From Bacillota bacterium (GTDB taxonomy: Bacteria > Bacillota_E > Sulfobacillia > Sulfobacillales > JAIMBI01): a stretch of DNA of 10,769 bases. Position numbers and translations under genes: made by a program. This document shows, in pieces, positions 1 through 6,343 of this stretch. Each line of letters starts with the position of its first letter. The stretch's first letter is position 1. The notes under the pieces are model-generated. The model was not told the DNA's origin. It ran no database searches and saw only the letters and a program-made list of their open reading frames with translations. Location: positions 1 to 10,769 of the forward strand of contig JAKARZ010000056.1 of NCBI GenBank assembly GCA_021828405.1. The letters are read 5' to 3'.

Positions 1-590
1 AAAAGGTCGTCGCGGGGGTTGGGCGCCCACTCCAGCGATTCGGGCTCCCCGGTCAGCGTCGCGCGCTGCAGGGCGCTCTCAATAGCCGTGGCCCGCACCA
101 CCTCCAGCACATGCCGGCCCAGCGCCTCGCCGGGCGCCACCAAGAACAATTGCTCGGCCTGCCGGCTGATGAGGGTTACGTAGAGCGCCCGGTCGAAAAT
201 GACGAAGCCACCCTGCATGTTGGCCAGAATCGCATCCAGCCGGTCGCGGTCGCGCACCAGGTCCCGGGTTCGCTGCTCAAGCGCCTCGGCCACGCGGTTC
301 ATCCCATGCGCGATGGCATCCAGAGGATCGTCGGTATCCAGATAGACGCGCGAGTCCAGGTGACCGGCGGCCCAGCGGTCCACGGTTTCGTACAATTGGG
401 CCACGCTGTCGGCGCGGGCCCGCTCGCGGGCGCGCTCCCGGCCCAGGTGGCGCAGCGCCGCCAGCACCATCAGCACCACCACCACCCAGGCCCACACGGG
501 ATTGGCCCCCAGCACCAGCAGCGCCACGGCGGCCGCGCCTCCCGCCGCTAGCCCGAGCGGCATCAGGTGGTCCACCCCGCGCGGAGGCAT
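1..590 (-). CDS. PhoR-like sensor histidine kinase, N-terminal part (runs off window)
   Basis: This is the N-terminal 196 residues of a membrane sensor kinase; the frame is still open at base 1. The ATG shares one base with the stop of the upstream response regulator (TGATG), and no separate ribosome site is visible, so translation is probably coupled. Two hydrophobic helices (about residues 11-28 and 32-48) are separated by only a few residues, so there is almost no extracytoplasmic domain, as in PhoR-type kinases. A charged, Arg-rich HAMP-like linker follows (about 49-112). A PAS domain then begins near residue 118 (LDAILANMQGGFVIFD). The HisKA and ATPase domains would lie outside the window, so no catalytic residue can be checked. 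The gene order and PAS start resemble the phosphate-sensing PhoR family, but the signal is unknown. The kinase call rests on this architecture plus its place right after an OmpR-family regulator. Confidence 0.85.
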   Translation of the reverse strand, partial: MPPRGVDHLMPLGLAAGGAAAVALLVLGANPVWAWVVVVLMVLAALRHLGRERARERARADSVAQLYETVDRWAAGHLDSRVYLDTDDPLDAIAHGMNRVAEALEQRTRDLVRDRDRLDAILANMQGGFVIFDRALYVTLISRQAEQLFLVAPGEALGRHVLEVVRATAIESALQRATLTGEPESLEWAPNPRDDL

Positions 591-1282
591 CACGCTTCGC
601 GAAACCGGTAGCCCACCCCGCGCACGGTTTCAATGTACCGGGCCCGCGCGGTGTCTTCGTGCAGCTTCTCCCGCACGTGGCGAATGTGCACGTCCACCGT
701 CCGGCTGTCCCCCAGGAAATCCGTGCCCCACACCCGCATCAGGAGATCCTCGCGCGAAAACACCCGCCCGGGTGTCCCCGACAGCGTTTTCAGCAACTCA
801 AACTCCGTGTACGTCAGCTCAACCTCTTCCCCGTCCAGCCACACCCGCCGCCGCTCGGCGTCGAGCACCAAGCCGCTGCGCACCGGCCCCGCGAGCACCG
901 CGGCGTCGTCCCGGCGGCCGCTGCGCCGCAGCACGGCTTTCACCCGTGCCGCCAGCTCGCGCGGGGAAAACGGCTTGGTGACGTAGTCATCCGCCCCCAG
1001 ATCCAACCCGGCCACCCGGTCCGACTCTTCTTTGCGCGCCGTCAGCATGATCACGGCCACGTCCATTTCTGCCCGGAGCGCCCGACACAGCTCCAGGCCA
1101 GTCAATCCGGGCAGCATGACATCCAGAATGACGAGGTCGGGATGCTCGCGGCGCGCGGTTTCGAGTGCCTCCCAGCCGTCGGCGGCCACCAGCAGGCGGT
1201 AGCCGTCCCTTTCCAGCGTGAAGCGCACCAACTCCAGGATCGCGGCCTCATCGTCCACCACCAACACCGTGGGCTCACTCAC
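590..1282 (-). CDS. OmpR/PhoB-family response regulator (PhoP-like)
   Basis: A 230-aa two-domain response regulator of normal family length. The receiver domain (about 1-120) has the acidic pair D10/D11, phosphoacceptor D54 (LVILDVMLPG), the switch residue T81 (VIMLTAR) and K103 (YVTKPF). The C-terminal winged helix (about 130-228) has typical OmpR-class sequence, including TYTEFELL, VDVHIRHVREKL and ETVRGVGYRF. The start is GTG, overlapping the stop of the P-loop/Asp23 gene by 4 nt (GTGA), with a GGGAGGGCGGG stretch just upstream as ribosome site. It is followed at once by its likely partner kinase. The sequence is closest in feel to Firmicutes PhoP and actinobacterial RegX3. Nearby genes do not include phosphate transport, so the regulon is not known and I give no gene symbol. 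Confidence 0.95.
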   Translation of the reverse strand: MSEPTVLVVDDEAAILELVRFTLERDGYRLLVAADGWEALETARREHPDLVILDVMLPGLTGLELCRALRAEMDVAVIMLTARKEESDRVAGLDLGADDYVTKPFSPRELAARVKAVLRRSGRRDDAAVLAGPVRSGLVLDAERRRVWLDGEEVELTYTEFELLKTLSGTPGRVFSREDLLMRVWGTDFLGDSRTVDVHIRHVREKLHEDTARARYIETVRGVGYRFREA

Positions 1283-2106
1283 GGCACTTCCCGCCCTCCC
1301 ACAACCAATCTGCGCGCCAGCGCATCGACGGCCAACACGTTGAGGGCGGTATGGTGCTCAACCTGGGCCGCCACCTCGCACTGCACCGCCCGCAGCACGT
1401 CGGGGATCCGTACACCCCCGCTCATGGACAGCTCAAGGCGCAGGGTCACCCCCTCCTCGTCGCTGGTCAGAAGCGTTTTGGAGACGCGCGCCACGCCGGG
1501 CACCCTCGCTGCGGCATGGGCGGCGAGCGCGGTGATGACCGTGTCGGCGATGAAGAAGCGGCCCAAGCTGGAATACGTGGGCCGCACGACGGATTTTTCC
1601 ACCAACTGCCGCGGCCCGTGGCCGCGCACGATGAACTGCAATGGGTCCACGAGATAGCCGGAAAAGGTTTTCTTGACCTCCAGCGTGGGCGCCGGGATGA
1701 CGTGCTTGCCGTGCTGGCGCCGAATGGTGCGCGCCAGCGCGATGTCTGTCGCACTCGACACGTCCGCAATGGTCAGCACCGCGACGTCGGCGTCGGCCAG
1801 CCTGAGCTCCTGGAGAATGCGGTCGATCATGTGGCGCGACGTCCCCATCACCAGCAGCTGGCCAGGGTTGACGGCGGCCAGGGCCCTGCGGATGGCGCGG
1901 GCGTGATCGGGATCCGCCAGCACCGCCCGCTTCACGGCGGCCACCCGCGTGTGCTCGCGCTTCGCCGACCGGCCCGCTAGGATGCGACCGTCCTGCACCA
2001 GCACGCCATCATCCAGGATGACGTCGATCCCGTGCTCTGCCGCCACCATCGACGCATGGTGGCTCTTGCCGGTGCCACTGGGCCCGATGAGGGCCAACAC
2101 CTGCAT
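1279..2106 (-). CDS. P-loop NTPase domain fused to C-terminal Asp23/Gls24-like domain
   Basis: A 275-aa protein of a poorly described family. The N-terminus carries a clear Walker A motif, GPSGTGKS (residues 8-15), followed by an acidic LDDG segment (31-34) and a basic GRSAKREHTR segment (45-54). The middle has a conserved-looking stretch, HVIPAPTLEVKKTFSGYL (135-152). The C-terminal part (about 180-270) has the pattern of an Asp23/DUF322 domain: FFIADTVITALAAHAA, then a VPGVARV turn, then alternating beta strands and a final amphipathic helix with HHTALNVLAVDALARRL. Asp23 proteins are linked to envelope stress in Gram-positive bacteria. Fusions of this type are usually annotated as Asp23/Gls24-family proteins, without a known NTPase substrate. 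The ATG lies 2 nt after the dehydrogenase stop, with GGGGG nearby as ribosome site, and the gene overlaps the regulator by 4 nt. The operon suggests a role in sensing or envelope state, which is inference. Confidence 0.85.
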   Translation of the reverse strand: MQVLALIGPSGTGKSHHASMVAAEHGIDVILDDGVLVQDGRILAGRSAKREHTRVAAVKRAVLADPDHARAIRRALAAVNPGQLLVMGTSRHMIDRILQELRLADADVAVLTIADVSSATDIALARTIRRQHGKHVIPAPTLEVKKTFSGYLVDPLQFIVRGHGPRQLVEKSVVRPTYSSLGRFFIADTVITALAAHAAARVPGVARVSKTLLTSDEEGVTLRLELSMSGGVRIPDVLRAVQCEVAAQVEHHTALNVLAVDALARRLVVGGREVP

Positions 2107-2108
2107 GG

Positions 2109-3035
2109 TCAGTACCCCCGCTGGCGGTCCACGGCGCCTCGGAGCTCCTCACCGCGCTCCCAGCGGGCCAGGTTCTCGAGCGAGTACGTCAGCACGTCGT
2201 CGTGGCGATTGGGCCCCGAGACGTGCGGGCTGATCCGGATGCCGGGCGCCTCCCAGAGCACCGAGTCGGCCGCCAGCGGCTCTTCGCGCACCACGTCAAG
2301 GTAGGCCCGCGAAAGGTGGCCCGAGGCCAGGGCGGCCACCAGCGCCGCCTCGTCGACCGCCGATCCCCGCCCCACGTTCACCACCACCGCCCCCGGCGCG
2401 AGCCACCCGATCCGCGCCGCGTTCAGGAACCCGGTCGTGCCTGGTGTGTGCGGGAGAATCAGCACCACGCCGTTGGCCCCACTGAGCGCCAGCTCGCTCT
2501 CCTCGGTGCCGTACACCACGGTGCCGTCCGCGAGCGTGCGGTGGGTGCGTGCGAGGAGCCGCACCACCACGCCCAGGGCCCGCAAGCGCTCCGCGATGCC
2601 GCCGCCAATGCGGCCCGCCCCGGCCACCACCAGCACCTGGCCGTGCAGGCTGGCGGTGCCGTACCGCGCCCACACGTGCTCTGCCTGCTGGCGACGCGCC
2701 TGGTCAAAGTTCTTGACCCAGTCCAGCAAGCATCCCAAGACGTGTTCCGCCATGTCGGGGGTAAACACGTCCTCCATGCGGGTCAGCAGCACCGACGGCG
2801 GCAGCGCCAGCGCGCGCTCGACGCCGGCCGCCCACCACTGCACCCACCGGATGTTCGCGACTCGGTCCAGCAGTTCGGGCGGGACGCCCCAGCCAAACAC
2901 CGCGTCCGCGGCGTCGGGCAGGGGTCCCTTCTCCACATCCACCACCGGATAAAACTCCACATCGGGCCGTGCCACCGAAAGCGCGGCCGCCTCCACCTGG
3001 GCGTTGCGCCCCAATACCAAAATGCGTGTGCTCAT
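2109..3035 (-). CDS. D-2-hydroxyacid dehydrogenase (NAD(P)-dependent)
   Basis: A 308-aa member of the D-isomer-specific 2-hydroxyacid dehydrogenase family, which reduces 2-keto acids to D-2-hydroxy acids in the cytoplasm. The Rossmann motif is GAGRIG (139-144). The usual catalytic trio is present: R223 in NVGRGSAVDEAAL, E252 in REEPL and H271 in SPHVSG. At the end of the second Rossmann strand the sequence is LLARTHR (161-167), without the acidic residue typical of NAD-specific enzymes. NADPH use, as in GhrA-type glyoxylate/hydroxypyruvate reductases, is therefore plausible. The start is placed at the ATG of MSTRILVLGR. A longer frame would begin with a TTG at 3071 that is itself part of the predicted -35 element, and its 12 extra residues look unlike the fold's first strand. 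The gene leads an operon with the P-loop/Asp23 and two-component genes. The substrate is not predictable. Confidence 0.92.
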   Translation of the reverse strand: MSTRILVLGRNAQVEAAALSVARPDVEFYPVVDVEKGPLPDAADAVFGWGVPPELLDRVANIRWVQWWAAGVERALALPPSVLLTRMEDVFTPDMAEHVLGCLLDWVKNFDQARRQQAEHVWARYGTASLHGQVLVVAGAGRIGGGIAERLRALGVVVRLLARTHRTLADGTVVYGTEESELALSGANGVVLILPHTPGTTGFLNAARIGWLAPGAVVVNVGRGSAVDEAALVAALASGHLSRAYLDVVREEPLAADSVLWEAPGIRISPHVSGPNRHDDVLTYSLENLARWERGEELRGAVDRQRGY

Positions 3036-3042
3036 GCCTCTT

Positions 3043-3071
3043 AGTGTAGACGGGGCGAGCCGCCCCGACAA
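3043..3071 (-). promoter_or_regulatory. Predicted sigma-A promoter, probably giving a leaderless mRNA
   Basis: On the minus strand TTGTCG (3066-3071) and TACACT (3043-3048) are separated by exactly 17 nt. Both match the vegetative consensus at four or more of six positions. Only 7 nt (AAGAGGC) separate the -10 box from the dehydrogenase ATG at 3035. A start at the usual distance would therefore fall on or next to the A of that ATG, leaving no room for a leader. The purine run before the ATG is too close to act as a normal Shine-Dalgarno. Leaderless initiation is inferred. Confidence 0.6.
3051..3067. promoter_or_regulatory. Inverted repeat inside promoter spacer, candidate operator
   Basis: CGGGGCG-AGC-CGCCCCG is a perfect 7-bp inverted repeat with a 3-nt centre. 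It fills the gap between the -10 and -35 boxes of the dehydrogenase operon. A second, shorter arm pair (CCCCG-TTGT-CGGGG on the minus strand) overlaps it and covers the -35 box. Position and symmetry fit a repressor site. In GC-rich DNA such palindromes also occur by chance, so this is only a candidate. Confidence 0.35.
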
Positions 3072-3286
3072 CGGGGAGGCGGAGAATGCGGCCAGGCGGG
3101 GTCACGAGGCATGTCGGATGACTTGTCCCATATGGTTGCACGGGGTGCCGGCCCGCACCCGCTCCCGCGCCTCGCCTATGCGCACGCCTCCCCATCCCTC
3201 ATCAGCGCCGCGACGCCGCGCGACCGGTTTCCGTCGCCTTTCCGGAGCACGGCGAGCCGCAAGTTAAGCAATTGGGCCGGTGCATA

Positions 3287-3901
3287 TCAGGAGGGCCGGG
3301 CGTGCTGGCGCAGCGCGTAGATGGCCAGTTGGGTCCGGTCCGCCAGCGCCAACTTCTGCAGCAGGCTCGAGATGTGCGCCTTGACCGTCCGCACCGTGAT
3401 CGTGAGCCGCTCGGCTATCTCGGCGTTGCTCAAGCCATCCGCGACCAGGTTCAGCACCTCCCGCTCGCGCAGCGTCAAGTCTACCCCCGCATATTGGGCC
3501 AGAGCGTCCTCGGCCGCCGGGTCCATCACCCGGCGGCCGGCGGCCACGCGGCGGATGGCCGAGAGCACCTCATCCGTCGAGGCCGTCTTCAGCAGATACC
3601 CGAGGGCGCCGGCGGCGAGCGCCGGTTCGATGAGGTCGGCGTCGGTGTAGCTGGTGAGTACCAAGATGGCGGCGCCGGGAGCCGCCATCTTGATGCGGGG
3701 CGCCGCCGCCACCCCGTTCATGCCGGGCATCATGAGGTCCAAGAGCACCACGTCGGGATTGACGGCCGCGGCCAGCCGCACCGCCTCCTCGCCCGAGCCG
3801 GCTTCCCCGGCTACCACCAGTTCCGGATCCGTGGCCAAAAGCGCCGCCAGCCCCCGGCGCACCACCGCGTGGTCGTCCACCACCAGCACCCGAATGCTCA
3901 C
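3287..3901 (-). CDS. LiaR-like NarL/LuxR-family response regulator
   Basis: A 204-aa regulator of typical NarL/LiaR size. The receiver domain has D9/D10, phosphoacceptor D55 in VVLLDLMMPGMNG, T83 (ILVLTSY) and K105 (GYLLKTAS). The C-terminal LuxR-type helix-turn-helix (about 139-195) reads LTLREREVLNLVADGLSNAEIAERL, then VRTVKAHISSLLQKL. The start is the GTG at 3901, which overlaps the kinase stop by 4 nt (GTGA) and has AGGAGG 7 nt upstream. A longer in-frame reading from 3958 would add 19 residues inside the kinase gene and has no support. It follows LiaF-like and LiaS-like genes, so it is the output of that system, expected to activate envelope-stress genes and perhaps its own operon. I see no terminator with a T-tract after the stop. 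Confidence 0.93.
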   Translation of the reverse strand: MSIRVLVVDDHAVVRRGLAALLATDPELVVAGEAGSGEEAVRLAAAVNPDVVLLDLMMPGMNGVAAAPRIKMAAPGAAILVLTSYTDADLIEPALAAGALGYLLKTASTDEVLSAIRRVAAGRRVMDPAAEDALAQYAGVDLTLREREVLNLVADGLSNAEIAERLTITVRTVKAHISSLLQKLALADRTQLAIYALRQHARPS

Positions 3902-5037
3902 ACGTTTCCCTCCTGTTCCCCCCTGCCGGCGGTATCCCCAAGACCGGCGGATTCCCAAGGATCCTCCGCCTCTGGGACCCGGTCCGGATCCTTCACCCGA
4001 ACCATTACCGTCGTACCCTGGCTGGGCTCGCTCTGCACCGCCAGTTGGCCGCCCACTTCGGCGGCCCGCTCGCGCATGGTGCGGAGCCCGATGTGCGCGG
4101 GCGTCGCATCGCGGTCGAATCCGCGCCCGTCGTCCCGCACCGACAGCACGACGCCCCCCTGATGCTGGGTGAGGGCCACCCAGAGGTTGGCCGGGTCCCC
4201 GTGGCGCACGGCGTTCGAGATCGCCTCCTGGGCAATCCGAAACAGGGCATCCTCCACCGCCGGCGACAGCGCGGCCAATTCTTCCTCCGCCAAGTCCGCG
4301 TGCACGCCGACGCTCTGCCGGGCCTCCACATCGGCCAGGACGGCCGACAGCGCGGCCGTCAAACTTTGGCTGCCGAGCTCCACCGGACGGAGCGCCCGAA
4401 TCAGGCCGCGCATGGTGGCCTGGGCGCGCCGGGCCCCGTCCTCCACCAGCGCCAATTGCTCGGTCGCCCCCGCCGACGCCGGCAGCGCCCGACGGACCGC
4501 GCCCACCGTCATCGCGATGGCAAATAGCTCCTGGCTCACGGTGTCGTGCAGCTCCCGCGCGAGGCGCTGGCGCTCTTCGACGACCGAGAGGCGCTCGGCT
4601 CGCTCGGCCAGGCGCACACGGTCGTCCGCCAAGCGGCGGAGCGCCTCCACCTGCGCGACCAGCGACGCCGCCATGACCCGCAACTGGCGCATGAGGTATT
4701 TGAATTCCCCCCCGCCGTCTCCGGCCGGAGCCTCGGCGTGCAGCTGGCCGCGCGCCAAGAGGGCGGCGTACGTGTTCAGATCCGAAAGATCGCGCTTCAA
4801 GGGCCGCGCGAGCCAGAACCCGACCACGCCGCCGGTGGCGGCGCCCACCGCCACCGGCAGCACCAATTGCACCGGTGCCTCCCGCGCCAGGAGGCCGGCC
4901 ACCGCTGCGGCCACGGCGCCAATGATGGCGCCGAAGCCGGCAATTTCCCAGTCGATGCCCAGCACCGACACCGCCACCGACAAGCCGGTGCCGCCCCCCG
5001 CATCCGGGGAGGGGGCGCCGGGACTTTTTACCGCCAC
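3898..5037 (-). CDS. LiaS-like sensor histidine kinase (HisKA_3 family)
   Basis: A 379-aa NarL-type sensor kinase. Two membrane helices (about 31-51 and 56-77) have only a short connecting loop, the intramembrane-sensing layout of LiaS/VraS kinases. A HAMP-like region and coiled coil follow (78-155). The phosphoacceptor is H164 in ERQRLARELHDTVSQELF. The ATPase domain has the N-box IAQEAISNAVRHGDP (N275), DDGRGF (302-307) and GLRTMRERAAEVGG (317-330). The start is uncertain: I chose the GTG at 5037, one nt after the LiaF stop, over an upstream ATG at 5076 that would overlap LiaF by 38 nt. There is no strong ribosome site, so coupling to LiaF is likely. The last 20 or so residues are acidic and Gly-rich, beyond the usual kinase core. 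Its partners are LiaF upstream and the LiaR-like regulator downstream. Confidence 0.92.
   Translation of the reverse strand: MAVKSPGAPSPDAGGGTGLSVAVSVLGIDWEIAGFGAIIGAVAAAVAGLLAREAPVQLVLPVAVGAATGGVVGFWLARPLKRDLSDLNTYAALLARGQLHAEAPAGDGGGEFKYLMRQLRVMAASLVAQVEALRRLADDRVRLAERAERLSVVEERQRLARELHDTVSQELFAIAMTVGAVRRALPASAGATEQLALVEDGARRAQATMRGLIRALRPVELGSQSLTAALSAVLADVEARQSVGVHADLAEEELAALSPAVEDALFRIAQEAISNAVRHGDPANLWVALTQHQGGVVLSVRDDGRGFDRDATPAHIGLRTMRERAAEVGGQLAVQSEPSQGTTVMVRVKDPDRVPEAEDPWESAGLGDTAGRGEQEGNV
3909..3914 (-). promoter_or_regulatory. Ribosome binding site of the LiaR-like gene
   Basis: AGGAGG lies 7 nt upstream of the GTG at 3901, inside the 3' end of the kinase gene. It fixes the regulator's start at that GTG rather than at the ATG at 3958. 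Confidence 0.75.
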
Positions 5038-5038
5038 G

Positions 5039-5806
5039 TTAAAACCGCCGCACGGTGATTTCGCCAACCAGCACACTGGCGCGAATGTTCACCTTCTGGT
5101 CGGCCTCGGCATAGCCGGGGCTTGTGAACACCATGTTGCGGGCAACCCCGTCGGCCCGCTGATGGAACAGGCGGATGTCGCCCACCCGGACCTGCGCCTC
5201 GACATCCACCGCCAGGCCCTCGGGTACCAGCACCGTGATCTCGCCAATCAGGGCGGACACGTACCAGGTGCTTTCCCCGGGCGGCAGCCGCACTTCCGAC
5301 AGGTCGAGACGCAGGTCGCCGACGGCGTGGTTCACGTGGTGCTGCGTCCCCCCGCCCCGCGTCCGGGGCCGGTCGGACTCGATGGTGATATGGGGCCCGA
5401 TGTGGTGGTCCCCCACGCTCCACCGGCCGCTCCAGCGCCGGCGGCGGCCGATGCTGGGGGCCAAGATCTCAAGCCCGATGAACAGGATCCCGCCGGCCCA
5501 CACCAGCGTCCATCCGTTGATGTGCCCAATATGCAGGTGGCCCGCCATGATCGCCGAGGCCGCCACCAGGACGGCCACCGGAACAAAAGCGTCCCCGCGC
5601 CCCACCAGCCGGTTCACGATGCCCACCAACCCCAGCACCATGAACGGCAGCGGCCAGTACACGTCGATCAGGTGGCCCACCGGCTGGTGGGAGAGCCCCA
5701 ACCCACTCACGGCCAGCGTCGCGCCCCACGCCACCAGGATGAGCCCAATGGTCCAGGTGACGAGGCGGTCGCCGCCCATGGACCAGGAGCCCCCGCGGCG
5801 GCTCAC
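5039..5806 (-). CDS. LiaF-like membrane protein, cell-wall stress response inhibitor
   Basis: A 255-aa LiaF/VraT-family protein. The N-terminal half has four membrane helices (about 17-38, 50-68, 72-90 and 99-115), including the YWPLPFMVLGLVGIV stretch. A basic, His-rich linker follows (120-160). The C-terminal DUF2154-type domain (about 160-255) shows the repeated beta motif of the family: VGDLRLDLS, LIGEITVLVP, VGDIRLF and LVGEITVRRF. The SPGY...ADQKVNI signature is also present. In Bacillus and relatives LiaF holds the LiaS kinase inactive until the envelope is damaged; the same role is likely here because the kinase starts 1 nt after this stop. The GTG start overlaps the upstream stop by 4 nt (GTGA). 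An internal ATG at 5779 is the alternative. The ribosome site is weak, so coupling is likely. Confidence 0.93.
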   Translation of the reverse strand: MSRRGGSWSMGGDRLVTWTIGLILVAWGATLAVSGLGLSHQPVGHLIDVYWPLPFMVLGLVGIVNRLVGRGDAFVPVAVLVAASAIMAGHLHIGHINGWTLVWAGGILFIGLEILAPSIGRRRRWSGRWSVGDHHIGPHITIESDRPRTRGGGTQHHVNHAVGDLRLDLSEVRLPPGESTWYVSALIGEITVLVPEGLAVDVEAQVRVGDIRLFHQRADGVARNMVFTSPGYAEADQKVNIRASVLVGEITVRRF

Positions 5807-6189
5807 CACCGCCACCACCGGCGCCGTGCCACCAGCCATGCGCCGGCCCCCACGACCAAGGCGGCCCACACCAGGTCACCCACGTTGACGCCCGGCACCG
5901 AAACACTGCGGGCCAGCAGCAGGAGGCTCACCCCCGCCATGACGGCGTAGAAGCTCCGCCCCACCCCCAGAAGGCGCCGAGGAACCATTCCCACGATCCC
6001 GAGGGCCAGGAATGGCACCGGCCAGTAGCGGCTCAGCCACTCCGCCTCCACCGTGGCGCCAAGCCCAAGACCTTGGAGCGCCAGCGACGCCCCCCACACC
6101 AGGAGCAGGGCCGCCACCGCCACGTTGGGGATCTCCCAGCGCCACGGGTGGCGCTTGAACCCTTCGCCACGCCAATTTTGGCTTGCCAC
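5803..6189 (-). CDS. Small four-helix membrane protein, LiaI/LiaF-type transmembrane module
   Basis: A 128-aa membrane protein at the head of the Lia-type operon. Four hydrophobic helices lie at about 22-43, 56-70, 79-95 and 105-121. A basic, Trp-rich tail follows (ARRRWWRW). It matches the N-terminal half of the LiaF next door almost without gaps: VWGASLALQGLGL against AWGATLAVSGLGL, and YWPVPFLALGIVGMV against YWPLPFMVLGLVGIV. It has no DUF2154 domain. It therefore looks like a duplicated LiaF membrane module taking the position that liaI has in Bacillus. The start is the GTG at 6189, chosen because AAGGAG lies 9 nt upstream and the preceding codons of the longer frame are not membrane-protein-like. 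Its stop overlaps the LiaF start by 4 nt. The function is unknown; it may pair with LiaF or LiaS in the membrane. Confidence 0.85.
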   Translation of the reverse strand: MASQNWRGEGFKRHPWRWEIPNVAVAALLLVWGASLALQGLGLGATVEAEWLSRYWPVPFLALGIVGMVPRRLLGVGRSFYAVMAGVSLLLLARSVSVPGVNVGDLVWAALVVGAGAWLVARRRWWRW

Positions 6190-6198
6190 GATCTGAAA

Positions 6199-6204
6199 CT
6201 CCTT
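6199..6204 (-). promoter_or_regulatory. Ribosome binding site of the small Lia-operon membrane gene
   Basis: AAGGAG sits 9 nt upstream of the GTG at 6189. It supports that start over a much longer reading from 6396, which would run back into the ABC permease gene. The 154-bp gap to the permease (6190-6343) should also hold the operon promoter, but I could not find a convincing -35/-10 pair or LiaR site in it. Confidence 0.65.
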
Positions 6205-6343
6205 CCCGTCTCCCAGTCCCCAACCAACTCGCCGATGTCCCGCAGTCACTGTGCACGACTTCCCTTGGGCCGAGGCTGCCCAGAGTCTAGGCGCGCCCGG
6301 GGCCCGGGGCATTGTCCCTCCGGCCAATCCTCGGCGCCGCGGA

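Noticed and set aside
3200..3286. CTGATGA and nearby stems as a hammerhead ribozyme or riboswitch downstream of the LiaR-like gene
   Set aside because: The required GAAA core and flanking stems are not in the right positions; no known RNA motif could be built.
4169..5950. A 593-codon open frame on the plus strand
   Set aside because: It is antisense to the LiaS-like, LiaF-like and small membrane genes, all clearly recognised; its translation is low-complexity Ser/Arg/Pro/His sequence.
6294..6310. GC palindrome CCCGGGGCCCGGGG as a terminator of the ABC genes
   Set aside because: No T-tract follows on the minus strand and the symmetry is imperfect; such runs are expected in DNA this rich in G and C.
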